A stretch of DNA of 64,000 nt from Bacillus sp. M6-12 (GTDB lineage: Bacteria; Bacillota; Bacilli; Bacillales; DSM-1321): contig NZ_PGVF01000027.1 of assembly GCF_002860285.1 (NCBI RefSeq), positions 62,001-126,000 of the forward strand. The letters are read 5' to 3'. Below, one piece after another: positions 62,943-64,000 of the stretch (positions within the stretch are counted from its first letter, which is position 1; the number at the start of each line of letters is the position of its first letter). The notes below the pieces were generated by a model, which saw only the letters and a program-made list of their open reading frames with translations, was not told where the DNA came from and did not search any database. A program made the translations under genes and the position numbers.

Positions 62943-64000
62943 ATGAATTTTACTATCGATATTGATACAGGCGGTACATTTACCGATGGGTTTTTTACCT
63001 ACGGCAGTAAGTATAAAAAGATAAAAGTGGATACGACTCCTCATGACTTAACGGTTTGTTTTAAGAACTGTATACAAGAAGGAGCCAGAGCTTTTGAAGT
63101 TTCCTCAACAGAATTACTAAGAGGTACGTCCGTGCTTCGGTATAACACAACAGTAGGCACGAATGCACTTATTCAAAGAACTGGAAGTAAAATCGGTCTT
63201 CTGGTTACTAAAGGAGCCGAAGATAACTTATATGATACAAAGAATAACCGCGTATTAAACTTTTTAGTCGAAAAAGAGATGGTAAGGGGATTAGATGAAG
63301 AGATTAATAGTAAGGGCGAGGTAGTGAAAGACCTAAACAAAGAAAATGTTCAACAAGCCGTGAAAAACTTGCTCGAAACAGGGGCGCGAATCATCGTCGT
63401 AAGTTTGCGGAATTCATATCACAACAATGTACATGAGAAACAAATAAAGAAGTGGATTCATCAGGATTTTCCAAACCATTATTTAGGATCAAATCCTATC
63501 TTTATAGGAAGTGAATTCAGTCATTCTCGAATTGATTCGGTGAGGACGAATTCCACTGTGGTAAATGCATACCTTCATAAGGATATGGTTCGATACCTTT
63601 ATAAAGCAGAAGATGACATCCGGGATAAAGGAATTAGGCACCCTCTTTTAATAGGGCATTCATCAGGAGGTGCTGCACGGGTTGCCAAAACTCGAGCGCT
63701 GGATACCTTCAATTCCGGCCCAGTTGCAGGAATGTTGGGCAGCCAATTTGTTGGGAACAAGTTATATAAATTGAAGAATGTCATTACGATTGATGTAGGT
63801 GGAACAAGTACGGATTTAGGTCTGATCATTGATGGTTCTATTCCTTATGTAGAAACACCTTCTGTTCATGGATTACCGGTTGATATTCCATTACTTAAGG
63901 TAGAAACAATAGGGGCAGGCGGAGGGACAACGTCCCAACTCGTGGATGGTGCCTTAAAGGTCGGCCCAAATAGTGCTGGAGCAGTTCCTGGACCAGCGTG
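62943..64000 (+). CDS. Hydantoinase/acetone carboxylase-type subunit HyuA (partial)
   Basis: The gene runs off the right end of the window. The N-terminus FTIDIDTGGTFTDGFF is the HyuA/oxoprolinase signature, then YNTTVGTNALIQRTGSKIGL, and further on VITIDVGGTSTDLGLIIDG and VETIGAGGGTTSQLVDGALK. These are ATP-dependent enzymes for hydantoin or oxoproline opening and, in acetone or acetophenone carboxylases, ketone carboxylation. The partner HyuB gene should follow outside. AAAGGTGA precedes the ATG. The actual activity is open. Confidence 0.88.
   Translation, partial: MNFTIDIDTGGTFTDGFFTYGSKYKKIKVDTTPHDLTVCFKNCIQEGARAFEVSSTELLRGTSVLRYNTTVGTNALIQRTGSKIGLLVTKGAEDNLYDTKNNRVLNFLVEKEMVRGLDEEINSKGEVVKDLNKENVQQAVKNLLETGARIIVVSLRNSYHNNVHEKQIKKWIHQDFPNHYLGSNPIFIGSEFSHSRIDSVRTNSTVVNAYLHKDMVRYLYKAEDDIRDKGIRHPLLIGHSSGGAARVAKTRALDTFNSGPVAGMLGSQFVGNKLYKLKNVITIDVGGTSTDLGLIIDGSIPYVETPSVHGLPVDIPLLKVETIGAGGGTTSQLVDGALKVGPNSAGAVPGPA

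Overview
The window is a chromosomal segment of a Bacillaceae bacterium (Bacillus sensu lato, probably a Mesobacillus/Cytobacillus-like species). The gene order follows the Bacillus subtilis yqfV-yqfW-yqfX-ispG ... sodA-yqgE-pbpA-pst ... yqgN-yqgP-yqgQ-glcK-yqgS-yqgU-yqgV ... comG ... yqhG-yqhH-gcvT-gcvPA-gcvPB block almost gene for gene. Ribosome binding sites are strong AGGAGG types, TTG/GTG starts are frequent, and terminators are classic hairpins with U-tracts. Start codons below were often moved inward from the longest ORF when a Shine-Dalgarno sequence and the remembered B. subtilis N-terminus agreed.

Layout. 1-5.9 kb: zinc uptake permease and Zur, a nucleotidase-like HAD protein, IspG and small membrane proteins. 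5.9-7.6 kb: a guanidine-I riboswitch ahead of a two-gene SMR exporter, then sodA. 7.7-17.3 kb: MFS protein, PBP2, then a PhoP-box-preceded pstS-pstC-pstA-pstB-phoU operon and yqzC/yqzD. 17.6-21.4 kb: an accessory-looking operon of a DUF4912 protein, a degenerate GH57-GT4 fusion and an unknown protein. 21.5-32.4 kb: rpmG, folate cyclo-ligase, DUF92, L-lactate dehydrogenase, a structured leader before a 59-residue protein, rhomboid GluP, glucokinase, LTA synthase and YqgU/YqgV. 32.8-41.8 kb: small membrane proteins, metallo-beta-lactamase YqgX, a MidA-type methyltransferase, an HTH regulator, the comGA-GG operon, shikimate kinase and YqzE.

At about 41.84-52.04 kb the conserved order is broken by a 10-kb catabolic island flanked by a 33-bp near-identical direct repeat. 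It carries a CynX-type MFS transporter, a LysR regulator divergent from a complete 2-oxoacid dehydrogenase complex (E1 alpha, E1 beta, E2, E3), a DUF3311/SSS permease pair, and a frameshifted remnant of a branched-chain-amino-acid-type binding protein. The backbone then resumes with a ZIP transporter, yqhG, yqhH and the glycine-cleavage operon. From 60.6 kb a second catabolic locus (amidohydrolase, PaaK-like ligase, hydantoinase/acetone-carboxylase-type HyuA) runs off the right edge. Both catabolic loci carry nearly the same CcpA/cre-like sequence.

The most notable signal is a dispersed repeat of roughly 180-230 bp, with three full copies plus partial copies at the island boundaries. One full copy sits inside the peripheral hairpin of the second aptamer of the gcvT glycine riboswitch, leaving the rest of the aptamer and the terminator recognisable. 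Other points are an unassigned structured leader that can mask the ribosome binding site of the 59-residue ORF, and the apparently catalytically dead GH57 domain fused to a glycosyltransferase.
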